Of a stretch of 64,000 bases of DNA, positions 1 through 13,500 are shown piece by piece. The position numbers were made by a program, and so were the translations under genes. The stretch comes from Balaenoptera acutorostrata (lineage: Eukaryota > Chordata > Mammalia > Artiodactyla > Balaenopteridae): contig NC_080064.1 of the NCBI RefSeq assembly GCF_949987535.1, positions 131,406,708 to 131,470,707 of the forward strand, read 5' to 3'. The stretch's first letter is position 1, and each line of letters begins with the position of its first letter. The notes under the pieces were generated by a model that searched no databases, was not told where the DNA came from, and was given only the letters and a program-made list of their open reading frames with translations.

Positions 1-126
1 CTCTACCCAGCAAGGATCTCATTCAGATGTGATGGAGAAATTAAAACCTTTACCGACAAGCAAAAGCTGAGAGAGTTCAGCACCACCAAACCAGCTTTAC
101 AACAAATGCTAAAGGAACTTCTCTAG
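1..126 (+). pseudogene. ORF1: 3' end of L1-A ORF1 (41 codons)
   Basis: Reading frame 1 from base 1 gives the C-terminal 41 residues of the L1 RNA-binding protein, ending QQMLKELL and the TAG at 124-126. It matches the end of the intact ORF1 at 56192-57085 except for a Cys in place of a conserved Phe (position 10 here). The rest of the gene lies left of the window, so its coding status cannot be judged. Confidence 0.9.
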
Positions 127-184
127 GCAAGAAACACAAGAGAAGGAAAACACCTACAATAACAAACACAAAATATTTAAGAAA

Positions 185-3100
185 ATGGGAATAGGAACAT
201 ACATATCCATAATTACCTTAAATGTAAATGGATTAAATGCTCCCACCAAAAGACACAGACTGGCTGAATGGATATAAACAAGACCCATATATATGCTGTC
301 TACAAGAGACCCACTTCAGACTTAGAGACACATACAGATTGAAAGTGAGGGGATGGAAAAAGATATTCCATGCAAATGGAAATCAAAAGAAAGCTGGAGT
401 AGCAATTCTCATATCAGACAAAATAGACTTTAAAATAAAGCCTATTACAAGAGACAAAGAAGGACACTATATAATGATCAAGGGATCAATCCAAGAGGAA
501 GGTATAACAATTGTAAATATTTATGCACCCAACATAGGAGCACCTCAATACATAAGGCAAATACTAACAGCCATAAAAGGGGAAATCGACAGTAACACAA
601 TCATAGTAGGGGACTTTAACACCCCACTTTCACCAATGGACAGATCATCCAAAATGAAAATAAATAAGGAAACACAAGCTTTAAATGATACATTAAACAA
701 GATGGACTTAATTGATAGTTATAGGACATTCCATCCAAAAACAACAGAATATACATTTTTCTCAAGTGCTCATGGAACATTCTCCAGGATAGATCATATC
801 TTGGGTCACAAATCAAACCTTGGTAAATTTAAGAAAATTGAAATCGTATCAAGTATCTTTTCCAACAACAAAGCTATGAGACTAGATATCGATTACAGGA
901 AAAGATCTGTAAAAAATACAAACACATGGAGGCTACACAATACACTAATTAATAACGAAGTGATCACTGAACAAATCAAAGGGGAAATCAAAAAATACCT
1001 AGAAACAAATGACAATGGAGACACGACGACCCAAAACCTATGGAATGCAGCAAAAGCAGTTCTAAGAGGGAAGTTAATAGCAATACAAGCCTACATCAAG
1101 AAACAGGAAACATCTCGAATAAACAACCTAAACTTGCACCTAAAGCAATTAGAGAAAGAAGAGCAAAAAAACCCCAAAGCTAGCAGAAGGAAAGAAATCA
1201 TAAAGATCAGCTCAGAAATAAATGAAAAAGAAATGAAGGAAACAATAGCAAAAATCAATGAAACTAAAAGCTGGTTCTTCGAGAAGATAAACAAAATTGA
1301 TAAACCATTAACCAGACTCATCAAGAGAAAAAGGGAGAAGACTCAAATCAATAGAATTAGAAATGAAAAAGGAGAAGTAATCACTGACACTGCAGAAATA
1401 CAACCGATCATGAGAGATTACTACAAGCAACTCTATGCCAATAAAATGGACAACCTGGAAGGAATGGACAGATTCTTAGAAATGCACAACCTACTGAGAC
1501 TGAACCAGGAGGAAATAGAAAATATGAACAGACCAATCACAAGCACTGAAATTGAAACTGTGATTAAAAATCTTCCAACAAACAAAAGTCCAGGACCAGA
1601 TGGCTTCACAGGCGAATTCTATCAAACATTTAAAGAAGAGCTAACACCTATCCTTCTCAAACTCCTCCAAAATATTGCAGAGGGAGGAACACTCCCCAAC
1701 TCATTCTACGAGGCCACCATCACCCTGATACCAAAACCAGACAAAGATGTCACAAAGAAAGAATACTACAGGCCAATATCACTGATGAACATAGATGCAA
1801 AAATCCTCAACAAAATACTAGCAGACAGAATCCAACAGCATATTAAAAGGATTATACACCATAATCAAGTGGGGTTTATTCCAGGAATGCAAGTATTCTT
1901 CAATATATGCAAATCAATCAACATGATATATCATATTAACAAACTGAAAGAGAAAAACCACATGATCATCTCAATAGATGCAGAGAAAGCTTTTGACAAA
2001 ATTCAACACCCATTTATGATAAAAGCCCTGCAGAAAGTAGGCATAGAGGGAACTTTCCTCAACATAATAAAGGCCATATATGACAAACCCACAGCCAACA
2101 TTGTCCTCAATGGTGAAAAACTGAAACCATTTCCACTAAGATCAGGAGCAAGACAAGGTTGCCCACTCTCACCACTATTATTCAACATAGTTTTGGAAGT
2201 GTTAGCCACAGCAATCAGAGAAGAAAAAGAAATAAAAGGAATCCAAATCGGAAAAGAAGTAAAGCTGTCACTGTTTGCAGATGACATGACACTATACATA
2301 GAGAATCCTAAAGATGCTACCAGAAAACTACTAGAGCTAATCAATGAATTTGGTAAAGTAGCAGGATACAAAATTAATGCACAGAAATCTCTTGCATTCC
2401 TATATACTAATGACAAAAAATCTGAAAGTGAAATTAAGAAAACACTCCCGTTTACCATTGCAACAAAAAGAATAAAATATCTAGGAATAAACCTACCTAA
2501 GGAGACAAAAGACCTGTATGCAGAAAATTATAGGACACTGATTAAAGAAATTAAAGATGATACAAATAGATGGAGAGATATACCATGTTCTTGGACTGGA
2601 AGAATCAACATTGTGAAAATGACTCTACTACCCAAAGCAATCTACAGATTCAATGCAATCCCTATCAAACTACCACTGGCATTTTTCACAGAACTAGAAC
2701 AAAAAATTTCACCATTTGTATGGAGACACAAAAGACCCTGAATAGCCAAAGCAATCTTGAGAACGAAAAATGGAGCTGGAGGAATCAGGCTCCCTGACTT
2801 CAGACTATATTACAAAGCTACAGTAATCCAGACAGTTTGGTACTGGCACAAAAACAGAAATATAGATCAATGGAACAGGATAGAAAGCCTAGAGATAAAC
2901 CCACACACATATGGTCACCTTATCTTTGATAAAGGAGGCAAGCATATACAGTGGAGAAAAGACAGCCTCTTCAATAAGTGGTGCTGGGAAAATGGGACAG
3001 GTACATGTAAAAGTATGAAATTAGAACACTCCCTGACACCATACACAAAAATAAACTCAAAATGGATTAAAGACCTAAGTGTAAGGCCAGACACTATCAA

Positions 3101-3998
3101 ACTCTTAGAGGAAAACATAGGCAAAACACTCTATGACATAAATCATAGCAAGATCCTTTTTGACCCAGCCCCTAGAGAAATGGAAATAAAAACACAAATA
3201 AACAAATGGTACCTAATGAAACTTAAAAGCTTTTGCACAGCAAAAGAAACCATAAACAAGACCAAAAGACAACCCTCAGAATGGGAGAAAATATTTGCAA
3301 ATGAAGGAACTGACAAAGGATTAATCTCCAAAATTTACAAGCAGCTCATGCAGCTCAATATCAATAAAACAAAAAACCCAATCCAAAAATGGGCAGAAGA
3401 CCTAAATAGACATTTCTCCAAAGAAGATATACAGATTGCCAACAAACACATGAAAGGATGCTCAACATCATTAATCATTAGAGAAATGCAAATCAAAACT
3501 ACAATGAGGTATCATCTCACACTGGTCAGAATGGCTATTATCAAAAAATCTAGAAACAATAAATGCTGGAGAGGGTGTGGAGAAAAGGGAACACTCTTGC
3601 ACTGTTGGTGGGAATGTAAATTGATACAGCCACTATGGAGAACAGTATGGAGGTTCCTTAAAAAACTAAATATAGAACTACCATACGACCCAGCAATCCC
3701 ACTACTGGGCATATAGCCTGAGAAAACCATAATTCAAAAAGAGTCATGTACCAAAATGTTCATTGCAGCTCTATTTACAATAGCCAGGACATGGAAGCAA
3801 CCTAAGTGTCCATCATTGGATGAATGGATAAAGAAGATGTGTCACATATATACAATGGAATATTACTCAGCCATAAAAAGAAATGAAATGGAGGTATTTG
3901 TAATGAGGTGGATGGAGTTAGAGTCTGTCATACAGAGTGAAGTAAGTCAGAAAGAGAAAAACAAATACAGTATGCTAACACATATATATGGAATCTAA
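185..3998 (+). pseudogene. ORF2: L1-A ORF2, endonuclease/reverse transcriptase, broken
   Basis: ORF2 encodes the L1 endonuclease (EN), reverse transcriptase (RT) and Cys-rich C-terminus. The ATG at 185 opens the usual start (MGIGTYIS). A 2-nt deletion plus a substitution gives TAA at 275-277, and the authentic frame resumes just after it and runs open to 2738. CGA has become TGA at 2739-2741 (a typical CpG decay) and TAC has become TAG at 3714-3716; the frame is otherwise kept to the normal stop at 3996-3998. EN motifs are visible ([21 protein letters not shown]), but the catalytic SDH motif reads S-N-N at 861-869, so its His is lost. RT has FADD (2273-2284 region). The Cys-rich motif [14 protein letters not shown] lies near 3560-3605. 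Only four breaks in 3.8 kb indicates a fairly young copy. Confidence 0.95.
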
Positions 3999-4585
3999 GG
4001 GAAAAAAAAAGGTCATGAAGAACCTAGCGGCAAGACGGGAATAAAGACACAGACCTGCTAGAGAATGGACTTGAGGATATGGGGAGGGGGAACGGTGAGA
4101 TGTGACAGGGTGAGAGAGTGTCATGGACATATATACACTACCAAATGTAAAATAGATAGCTACTGGGAAGCAGCCACATAGCACAGGGAGATCAGCTCGG
4201 TGCTTTTTGACCACCTAGAGGGGTGGGATAGGGAGGGTGGGAGGGAGGGAGAAGCAAGAGGGAAGAGATATGGGAACATATGTATATGTATAACTAATTC
4301 ACTTTGTTATAAAGCAGAAACTAATACACCATTGTAAAGCAATTATACTTCAGTAAAGATGTTTAAAAAAATAAATAAATAAAAAAAATAAAGTGATGAA
4401 AGGGAAAAACCTACAACCAAGATTACGCTACCCAGCAACGAAATTAAAACCTTTACAGACAAGCAAAAGCTAAGAGAATTCAGCACCACCAAACCAGGTT
4501 TACAACAAATGCTAAAGGAACTTCTCTAGGCAGGAAACACAAGACAAGGAAAAGACCTACAATAACAAACCCAACAATTAAGAAA

Positions 4586-7500
4586 ATGGTAATAGGAACA
4601 TACATATCGATAATTACATTAAATGTAAATAGATTAAATGCTCCAACCAAAACACATAGACTGGCTGAATGTATACAAAAACAAGACCCATATATATGCT
4701 GTCTACAAGAGACCAACTTCAGACCTAGGGACATATACAGACTGAGAGTGAGGGGATGAAAACAGATATTCCATGCAAAAGTAAATCAAAAGAAAGCTGG
4801 AGCAGCAATTCTCATATCAGACAAAATAGATTTTAACACAAAGACAATTACAAGAAACAAAGAAGGACACTACATAATGATCAAGTGATCAATCCAAGAA
4901 GATATAAAAATTGAAAATATATATGCACCCAAAATAGGAGCACCTCAATACATAAGGCAAATGCTAACAACCATAAAAGGGGAAATCGACAGTAACACAA
5001 TCATAGCAGGGGACTTTCTTCTTTCAGCAATGGACAGATCATCTAAAATGAAAATACATAAGGAAACATAAGCTTTAATTGACACATTAAACAAGATGGA
5101 CTTAATTGATATTTATAGAGTATTCCATCCAAAGCAACAGAATACACTTTCTTCTCAAGTGTTCATGGAACATTCTTCAGCATAGATCATATCTTGGGTC
5201 ACAAATCAAGCCTTGGTAAATTTAAGAAAGTTGAAATAGTATCAAGTATCTTTTCTGACCACAATGCTATAAGACTAGATATCAATTACAGGAAAAAATC
5301 TGTAAAAAATACAAACACATGGAGACTAAACAATACACTACTAAATAACCAAGAAATTACTGAAGAAATCAAAGAGGCAATCAAAAAATACCTAGAAACG
5401 AATGACAATGAAAACATGATGACACAAAACCTATGGGATGCAGCAAAACCATTTTAAGATGGAAGTTTATAGCAATAAAATCCTACCTCAGGAAACAAGA
5501 AAAATCTCAAATGAACCACCTAAACTTACACCTAAGCAATTCGGGAAGGAAGAACAAAAAAAACCCCAAAGTTAATAGAAGGGAAGAAATCATTAAGATC
5601 AGATCAGAAATCAATGAAAAAGAAATGAAGGAAACGATAGCAAAGATCAATAAAATTAAAAGCTGGTTCTTTGGGAAGATAAACAAAATTGATAAACCAT
5701 TAGCCAGACTCATCAAGAAAAAAAGGGAGAAGACTCAAATCAATAGAATTAGAAATGTAAAAGGAGAAGTAACAACTGACACTGCAGAAATACAAAGGAT
5801 CATGAGAGATTACTACAAGCAACTATATGCCAATAAAATGGACAACCTGGAGGAAATGGACAAATTCTTTGAAAAGCACAACCTACCGAGACTGAACCAG
5901 GAAGAAATAGAAAATATAAACAGACAAATCACAAACACTGAAATGGAAACTGTGATTAAAAGTCTTCCAACAAACGAAAGCCCAGGACCAGATGCCTTCG
6001 CAGGCGAATTCTATCAAACATTTAGAGAAGAGTTAACACCTATCCTTCTCAAACTCTTCCAAAATATAGCAGAGGGAGGAACACTCCCAATTTCATTCTA
6101 CGAGGACACCAGCACCCTGATACTAAAACCAGACAAAGATGTCACAAAGAAAGAAAACTAGAGGTCAATATCACCGATGAACATTGACGCAAAAATCCTC
6201 AACAAAATACTAGCAAACAGGATACAACAGGACATTAAAATGATCATACACCCTGATCAAGTGGGGTTTATCCCAGGAATACAAGGATTCTTGAATATAT
6301 GCAAATCAGTCAATGTGATACATCAAATTAACAAATTGAAGGATAAAAACCATATGATCATCTCAATAGATGCAGAAAAACCTTTTGACAAAATTCAACA
6401 CCCATTTATGATAAAAACCCTAGAGAAAGTAGGCATAGAGGGAAATTACCTCAACATGATAAAGACCATGTATGACAAACAGACAGCCAACATCATTCTC
6501 AATGGTGAAAACTAAAACCATTTCCACTAAGATCAGGAACAAGACAAGGTTGACCACTCTCACCACTATTATTCAACATAGTTTTGGAAGTTTTAGCCAC
6601 AGCAATCAGAGAAGAAAATGGACTTGAGGATATGGGGAGGGGGTGGGGTGAGATGTGACAGGGTAAAAGAGTGTCATGGACATATATACACTACCAAATG
6701 TAAAAGAGATAACTAGTGGGAAGCAGCCGCATAGCACAGGGAGATCAGCTCGGTGCTTTGTGACCACCTAGAGGGGTGGGATGGGGAGGGTGGGAGGGAG
6801 GGAGATGCAAGAGGGAAGAGAAATGGGAACATATTGTATAGGTATAACTGATTCACTTTGTTATAGGGCAGAAGCTAACACACCATTGTAAGGCAATTAT
6901 ACTTCAATAAAGATGTTTAAAAAAAAAAAAAAGGAAAGCAGAAAGCAGCAAGACAAAAAAAAAAAAAAAAAGAAAAGAAAAAGAAATAAAGGTAATCCAA
7001 ATCGGAAAAGAAGAAGTTAAGCTGTCACTGTTTGCAGATGACATGATACTATACATAGAGAATCCTAAAGATACTACCAGAAAACTACTAGACTTTAACA
7101 ATGAATTTGGTAAAGTAGCAGGATACAAAATTAATGCACAGAAATCTCTTGCATTCCTATACACTAATGATGAAAAATCTGAAAGAGAAATTCAGGACAG
7201 ACTCATATGTATTGTTGCAACAAAAAGAATAAAGTACCAAGGAATAAACCTACCTAAGGAGACAAAACACCTGCATGCAGAAAACTATAAGACACTGATG
7301 AAAGAAATTAAAGATGATACAAACAGATGGAGAGATATACCATGTCCTTGTTTTAGAAGAATCAACATTGTGAAAATGACTCTACTACCCAAAGCAATCT
7401 ACAGATTCAATGCAATCCCTATCAAACTACCAATGGCATTTTTCACAGAACTAGAACCAAAAATTTCACAATTTGTATAGAAACACAAAAGATCTCGAAA

Positions 7501-8756
7501 GGCCAAAGCAATCTTGAGAAAGAAAAATGGAGCTGGAGGAATCAGGCTCCCTGACTTCAGACTATACTACAAAGCTACAATAATCAAGACAGTATGGTAC
7601 AGGCACAAAAACAGAAATATAGATCAATGGAAAAAGGAGGAAAGCACAGGGATAAACCCACACTCATATGGTCACCTTATTTTTGAAAAAGGAGGCAAGA
7701 ATATACAATGGAGAACAGACAGCCCCTCCAGTAAGTGGAGCTGGGAAAACTGGACAGCTACATGTAAAAGAATGAAATTAGAACACTCCCTAACACTATA
7801 CACAAAAATAAACGAAAAATGGATGAAACACCTAAATGTAAGGCCAGACATTATAAAACTCGTAGAGGAAAACATAGGCAGAACACTCTATGACATAAAT
7901 CACAGCAAGATCCTGTTTGACCCACCTCCTAGAGAAAGGGAAATAAAAACAAAAATAAACCAATGGTACCTAATAAAACTTAAAAGCTTTTGCACAGCAA
8001 AGGAAACCATAAAGAAGACTAAAAGACAACCCTCAGAATGGGAGAAAATATTTGCAAATGAAACAAAAGACAAAGGATTAATCTCCAAAATATACAAACA
8101 ACTCATGGAGCTCAATATAAAAAAAATAAACAATCCAATCCAAAAATGGGCAGAATACCAAAATAGACATTTCTCCAAAGGAGATATACAGATTGCCAAC
8201 AAACACATGAAAGGATGCTCAACATCACTAATCATTAGAGAAATGCAAATCAAAACTATAATGAGGTATCACCTCACACCAATCACAATGGCCATCATCA
8301 AAAAATCTACAAACAATAAATGCTGGAGAAGGTGTGGAGAAAAGGAAACCCTCTTGCATTGTTGGTGGGAATGTAAATTGATACAGCCACTATGGAGAAC
8401 AGTATGGAGGTTACTTAAAAACTAAAAATAGAACTACCATACGACCCAGCAATCCCACTGCTGGGCATATACCCTGAGAAAACCATAATTCAAAAAGAGT
8501 CATGTGCCACAATGTTCATTGCAGCTCTATTTACAATAGCCAGGACATGGAAGCAACCTAAGTGTCCATCGACAGGTGAATGAATAAAGAAGATGGGGCA
8601 CATATATACAATGGAATATTACTCAGTCATAAAAAGGAACTAAATTGAGTTATTTGTAGTGAGGTGGATGGACCTAGAGTCTGTCATACAGAGTGAAGTA
8701 AGTCAGAAAGAGAAAAATAAATACCGTATGCTAACACATATATATGGAATCTATTT
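4586..8756 (+). pseudogene. ORF2: L1-B ORF2, heavily broken and split by a nested L1
   Basis: An ATG at 4586 opens the ORF2 N-terminus. Recognisable pieces follow in order: EN C-terminal part (5194-5457), the segment between EN and RT (5433-6161), the RT fingers and palm (6177-6515), the nested insertion (6619-6971), the FADD-containing RT part (about 7030-7480), the C-terminal domain (7514-8425) and the tail (8500-8750). Many in-frame stops and frameshifts separate these pieces, and the normal stop context (GGA ATC TAA) has become GGA ATC TAT near 8750. The Cys-rich motif is present as [14 protein letters not shown] near 8322-8363. It cannot make a working enzyme. Confidence 0.9.
6619..6971 (+). 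mobile_element. Nested 3'-only L1 insertion inside L1-B ORF2
   Basis: At 6618 the L1-B ORF2 text jumps without transition into an L1 3'UTR that starts at TGGACTTGAGG. It runs through the G-rich block (6773-6805) and AATAAA (6906-6911) to an A-tract (6919-6932), a 22-base purine-rich stretch, and a second A-tract (to 6971). ORF2 then resumes at exactly the point where it stopped. Flanks GAAGAAAA (6611-6618) and GAAAAGAAAA (6972-6981) look like a purine-rich target-site duplication. The 3'UTR is of the young L1-A/L1-H type. This is a severely 5'-truncated insertion. Confidence 0.9.
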
Positions 8757-9113
8757 AAAAAAAAAAAGTTCTGAAGAACCTAGGGGCAGGATAGGAATAA
8801 AAACACCTATGTAGAGAATAGACTTGAAGATACAGGGAGGGATAAGGGTAAGCTGGGACGAAGTGAGAGAGTGGCCTGGACTTATATATGCTACCAAATG
8901 TAAAATAGATTGTGGGAAGCAGCCACATAGCACAGGGAGATCAGCTCAGTGCTTTGTGACCACCTAGAGGGGTGGGATAGGGAGGGTGGGAAGGAGACGC
9001 AAGAGGGAGGAGATATGGGGATATACGTATATGTATAGCTGATTCACTTTGTTATAAAGCAGAAACTAACATCATTGTAAAGTGATCATACTCCAATAAA
9101 AATATTTTAAAAC

Positions 9114-10206
9114 ATCTCTTAGAGGAAAACATTGGCTGAACACTCTATGACATAAATCACAGCAACATCTTTTTTGACCCACCTACTAGAGCAAGGGAAA
9201 TAAAAACAAAAATAAACAAATAGGACCTAATGAAGCTTAAAAGCTTTTGCACAGCATGGAAACTATAACCAAGACTAAAAGACAACCCTCAGAATGGGAG
9301 AAAATATTTGCAAACGAATCATTGGACAAATCATTAATCTCCAAAATATACAAGGAGCTTATGCTGCTCAATATCAAAAAACAAACAACCTATTCAAAAA
9401 ATGGGCAGAAGACCTAAATAGACATTTCTCCAAAGAAGATATACAGATTGTCAACAAACACATGAAAGGATGCTTAACTTCACAAATCATTAGAGAAATG
9501 CAAATCAAAACGACAATGAGGTATCACCTCACACCAGTCACAATGGCCATCATCAAAAAATCTACAAACAATAAATGCTGGAGAGGGTGTGGAGAAAAGG
9601 GAACCCTCTTGCATTGTTGGTGGGAATGTAAATTGATACAGCCACTATGGAGAACAGTATGGAGGTTACTTAAAAACTAAAAATAGAAATACCATATGAC
9701 CCAGCAATCCCTCTACTGGGCATATACCCTGAGAAAACCATAATTCAAAAAGAGTCATGTACCACAATGTTCATTGCAGCTCTATTTACAATAGCCAGGA
9801 CATGGAAGCAACCTAAGTGTCCATCATCGGATGAATGGATAAAGAAGATGTGGCACATATATACAATGGAATATTACTCAGCCAAAGAAAGAAACGAAAT
9901 TGAGTTATTTGTAGTGAGGTGGATGGAGTTAGAGTCTGTCATACAGAGTGAAGTGAGAAAAAGAAAAACAAATATTGTGTGCTAACCCATGTATATGGTA
10001 TCTAAAAAAAAAAATATGCTCTGAAGAACCTAGGGGCAGGAGAGGAATAAAGACGCAGAGGTGGAGAGTGGACTTGAGGACACGGGGAGGGAGAGGGTTG
10101 GGCTGGGATGAGGTGAGAGAGTGGCATGGACATATATACACTACCAAATATAGAATGGATCGCAGGTGGGAAGCAGCTGCAGAGCACAGGGAGATCAGCT
10201 GGCTGC
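9114..10206 (+). mobile_element. L1-C, left part (ORF2 C-terminus and start of 3'UTR)
   Basis: Starts abruptly in the ORF2 C-terminal region right after the L1-B tail. Readable pieces are 9294-9680 (ending with the Cys-rich motif [14 protein letters not shown]) and 9767-9985 ([13 protein letters not shown] to the tail, where a short deletion shifts the frame). The 3'UTR begins near 9986 and stops at 10206, where reverse-oriented L1-D begins. The 3'UTR resumes at 16897. Confidence 0.9.
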
Positions 10207-10578
10207 TTTTTTTTTTTTTTTAACATTTTTATTGAAGTATAATTACTTTACAATGGTGTGTTAGTTTCTGCTTTATAACAAAGTGAATCAGCTATGCATA
10301 AAGATGTATCACCATGTCTCCTTCCTCTTGTGTCTCCCTCCTACCCTCCCTATCCCGCCTCTCTAGGTGGTCACAAAACATCGAGCTGATCTCCCTGTGC
10401 TATGCGGCTGCTTCCCACTAGCTATATATTTTACATTTGGTAGCATATATAAGTCCAGGCCACTCTCTCACTTTGTCCAGGCTTACCCTTGCCCCTCACC
10501 CTGTCCTCAAGTCCATTCTCTACATCTCCAACTTTATTCCTGTCCTGACCTTAGGTTCTTCGTAAGCATTTTTTTTTT

Positions 10579-13500
10579 TTAGATTCCTTATGTATATGTT
10601 AGCATATAGTATTTGTTTTTCTCTTTCTGACTTCACTCTGTATGACAGACTCTATGTCCATCCAACTCACTACAAATAATTCAATTTCTTTTCTTTTTAT
10701 GGCTGAGTAATTTGTGTATAATTGTATATATGTGCCACATCTTCTTTGTCCATTCATCTGTCGATGGACACTTAGGTTGCTTCCATGTCCTGGCTATTGT
10801 AAATAGAGCTGCAATGAACATTGTGGCACATGACTCTTTTTGAATTATGGTTTTCTCAGGGTATATGCCCAGTAGTGGGATTGCTGGGTCGTATGGTAGT
10901 TCTATTTTTAGTTTTTAAGTAACCTCCATACTGTTCTCCATAGTGGCTGTATCAATTTACATTCCCACCAACAATGCAAGAGGGTTTCCTTTTCTCCACA
11001 CCCTCTCCAGCATTTATTGTTTGTAGATTTTTTGATGATGGCCATTGTGACTGGTGTGAGGTGATACCTCATTGTAGTTTTGATTTGCATTTCTCTAATG
11101 ATTAGTGATGTTGAGCATTCTTTCATGTGTTTGTTGGTTATCTGTATATCTTCTTTGGAGAAATGTCTATTTAGGTCTTCTGCCCATTTTTGGATTGGGT
11201 TGTTTGTTTTTTTGATATTGAGCTGCATGAGCTGCTTGTATTTTTTGGAGATTAATCCTTTGTCAGTTGCTTCATCGGCAAATATTTTCTCCCATTCTGA
11301 GGGCTGTCTTTTAGTCTTGTTTATGTCTTCCTTTGCTGTGCAAAAGCTTTTAAGTTTCATTAGGTCCCATTTGTTTATCTTTGTTTCTATTTCCCTTTCT
11401 CTAGGAGGTGGGTCAAAAAGGATGTTGCTGTGATTTATGTCATAGAGTGTTCTGCCTATGTTTTCCTCTAAGAGTTTTATAGTGTCTGGCCTTACATTTA
11501 GGTCTTTAATCCATTTTGAGTTTATTTCTGTTTATGGTGTTAGGGAGTGTTCTAATTTCATTCTTTTACATGTAGCTGTGCAGTTTTCCCAGTACCAATT
11601 ATTGAAGAGGCTGTCTTTTCTCCATTGTATATTCTTGCTTCCTTTGTCAAAAATAAGGTGACCATACGTGTGTGGGTTTATCCCTGGGTTTTCTATTCTG
11701 TTCCATTGATCTATATTTCTGTTTTTGTGCCTGTACCATACTGTCTTGATTACTGTAGCTTTGTAGTATTATATGAAGTCATGGATCCTGATTCCTCCAG
11801 CTCCGTTTTTCTTTCTCAAGATTGCTTTGGCTATTCGGGGTCTTTTGTGTTTCTATACAAATTGTGAAATTTTTGGTTCTAGTTCTGTGAAAAATGCCAT
11901 TGGTAGTTTGATAGGGATTGCATTGAATCTGTAGATTGCTTTGGGTAGTATAGTCATTTTCACAATGTTGATTCTTCCAGTCCAAGAACATGGTATATCT
12001 CTCCATCTGTTTGTATCATCTTTAATTTCTTTCATCAGTGTCTTACAGTTTTCTGCATACAGGTCTTTTGTCTCCTTAGGTAGTATTATTCCTAGATATT
12101 TTATTCTTTTTGTTGCATTGGTAAATGGGAGTGTTTCCTGAATTTCTCTTTCAGATTTTTCATCATTAGTGTATAGGAATGCAAGAGATTTCTGTTAGTT
12201 AAGTTTGTATCCAGCTACTTTACTAAATTCACTGATTAACTCTAGTAGTTTTCTGGTAGCGTCTTTAAGATTCTCTATGGATATTATCATGTCATCTGCA
12301 AACAGTGACAACTTAACTTCCTCTTTTCTGATTTGGATTACTTTTATTTCTTTTTCTTCTCCGATTGCTGTGCCTAAAACTTCCAAAACTATGTTGAAAA
12401 ATAGTGGTGAGAGTAGGCAACCTTGTCTTGCTCCTGATCTTAGTGGAAATGGTTTCAGTTTTTCACCATTGAGAACGATGTTGGCTGTGGGTTTGTCATA
12501 TATGGCCTTTATTATGTTGAGGTAAGTTCCCTCTATGCCTACTTTCTCAAGGGTTTTTTATCATAAATGGGTGTTGAATTTTGTCAAAAGCTTTTTCTAC
12601 ATCTTTTTTAGATGATCATGTGGTTTTTATTCTTCAATTTGCTAATATGGTGTATCACATTGGTTTATTGAATAATATATTGAAGAATCCTTGCATTCCT
12701 GGGATAAATCCCATTTGATCACGGTGTATGATCCTTTTAATGTGCTGTTGGATTCTGTTTGCTAGTATTTTGTTGAGGATTTTTGCATCTATGTTCATCA
12801 GTGACATTGACCTCTAGTCTTCTTTCTTTGTGACATCTTTGTCTGGTTTTGGTATTGGGTGATGGTGTCCTCATAGAATGAAATTGGAAGTGTTCCTCCC
12901 TCTGCTATATTTTGGAACAATTTGAGAAGGATAGGTGTTAGCTTTTCTCTTAATGTTTGATACAATTCGCCTGTGAAGCCAGCTGGTCCTGGGCTTTTGT
13001 TTGTTGGAAGATTTTTAAACACAGATTCAATTTCAGTGCTTGTTTTTGGTCTGTTTATTATTTTCTATTTCTTCCTGGTTCAGTCACAGAAGGTTGTGCT
13101 TTTCTAAGAATTTGCCCATTTTTTCCAGGTTTTCCATATTATTGGCATATGGTTGCTTGTAGTAGTCTCTCTGATCCTTTGTATTTCTGCAGGATCAGTT
13201 GTTATTTCTCCTTTTTCACTTCTAATTCTATTGATTTGAGTCTTCTCCCTTTTTTTCTTCACGAGTCTGGCTGATGTTTTATCAATTTTGTTTATCTTCT
13301 CAAAGAACCAGCTTCTAGTTTTATTGATCTTTGGTTTTGTTTCCTTCATTTCTTTTTCATTTATTTCTGCTCTGATCTTTATGATTTTTTGTCCCTTCTG
13401 CTTACTTTGGGGTTTTTTTGTTCTTCTTTCTGTAATTGCTTTAGGTGTAACATTATGTTATTTATTTGAGGTGTTTCTTGTTTCTTGAGGTAGCATTGTA

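Larger units (their letters stand above)
1..4390 (+). mobile_element. L1-A: young LINE-1, left end outside window
   Basis: The copy enters the window inside the last part of ORF1, continues through the inter-ORF spacer and a broken ORF2, and ends in a 3'UTR (3999-4360) plus an A-rich tail with TAAA units (4364-4390). Its 3'UTR has the same diagnostic features as L1-H (54410-61345), including the GAGAGTGTCATGGACAT segment, so the two belong to the same young subfamily. The usual AATAAA near the 3' end reads AGTAAA here (about 4352-4357). The next base after the tail is already sequence from another L1 (ORF1 3' part), so L1-A appears to sit inside L1-B, or L1-B inserted or was truncated exactly at this tail. 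Confidence 0.95.
4391..9113 (+). mobile_element. L1-B: older LINE-1, interrupted at 6619-6971
   Basis: It begins inside the 3' part of ORF1 directly after the L1-A poly(A), with about 25 bases of ORF1 missing near 4436, and reaches the ORF1 stop TAG at 4527-4529. ORF2, a 3'UTR (about 8760-9105) and a weak A-rich end follow. The 3'UTR is of an older type than L1-A (GAGAGAGTGGCCTGGAC in place of GAGTGTCATGGAC). A 3'-only L1 interrupts ORF2 at 6619-6971. The 5' part is either left of the window, which is expected if L1-A inserted into this copy, or was lost by 5' truncation. Confidence 0.9.

Noticed and set aside
2003..2458. Long antisense frames across L1 ORF2 (also at 58971-59429, 6904-7164 and others)
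   Set aside because: Mirror frames recur wherever ORF2 is conserved and encode Ser/Leu-rich text; they are shadows of the sense gene.
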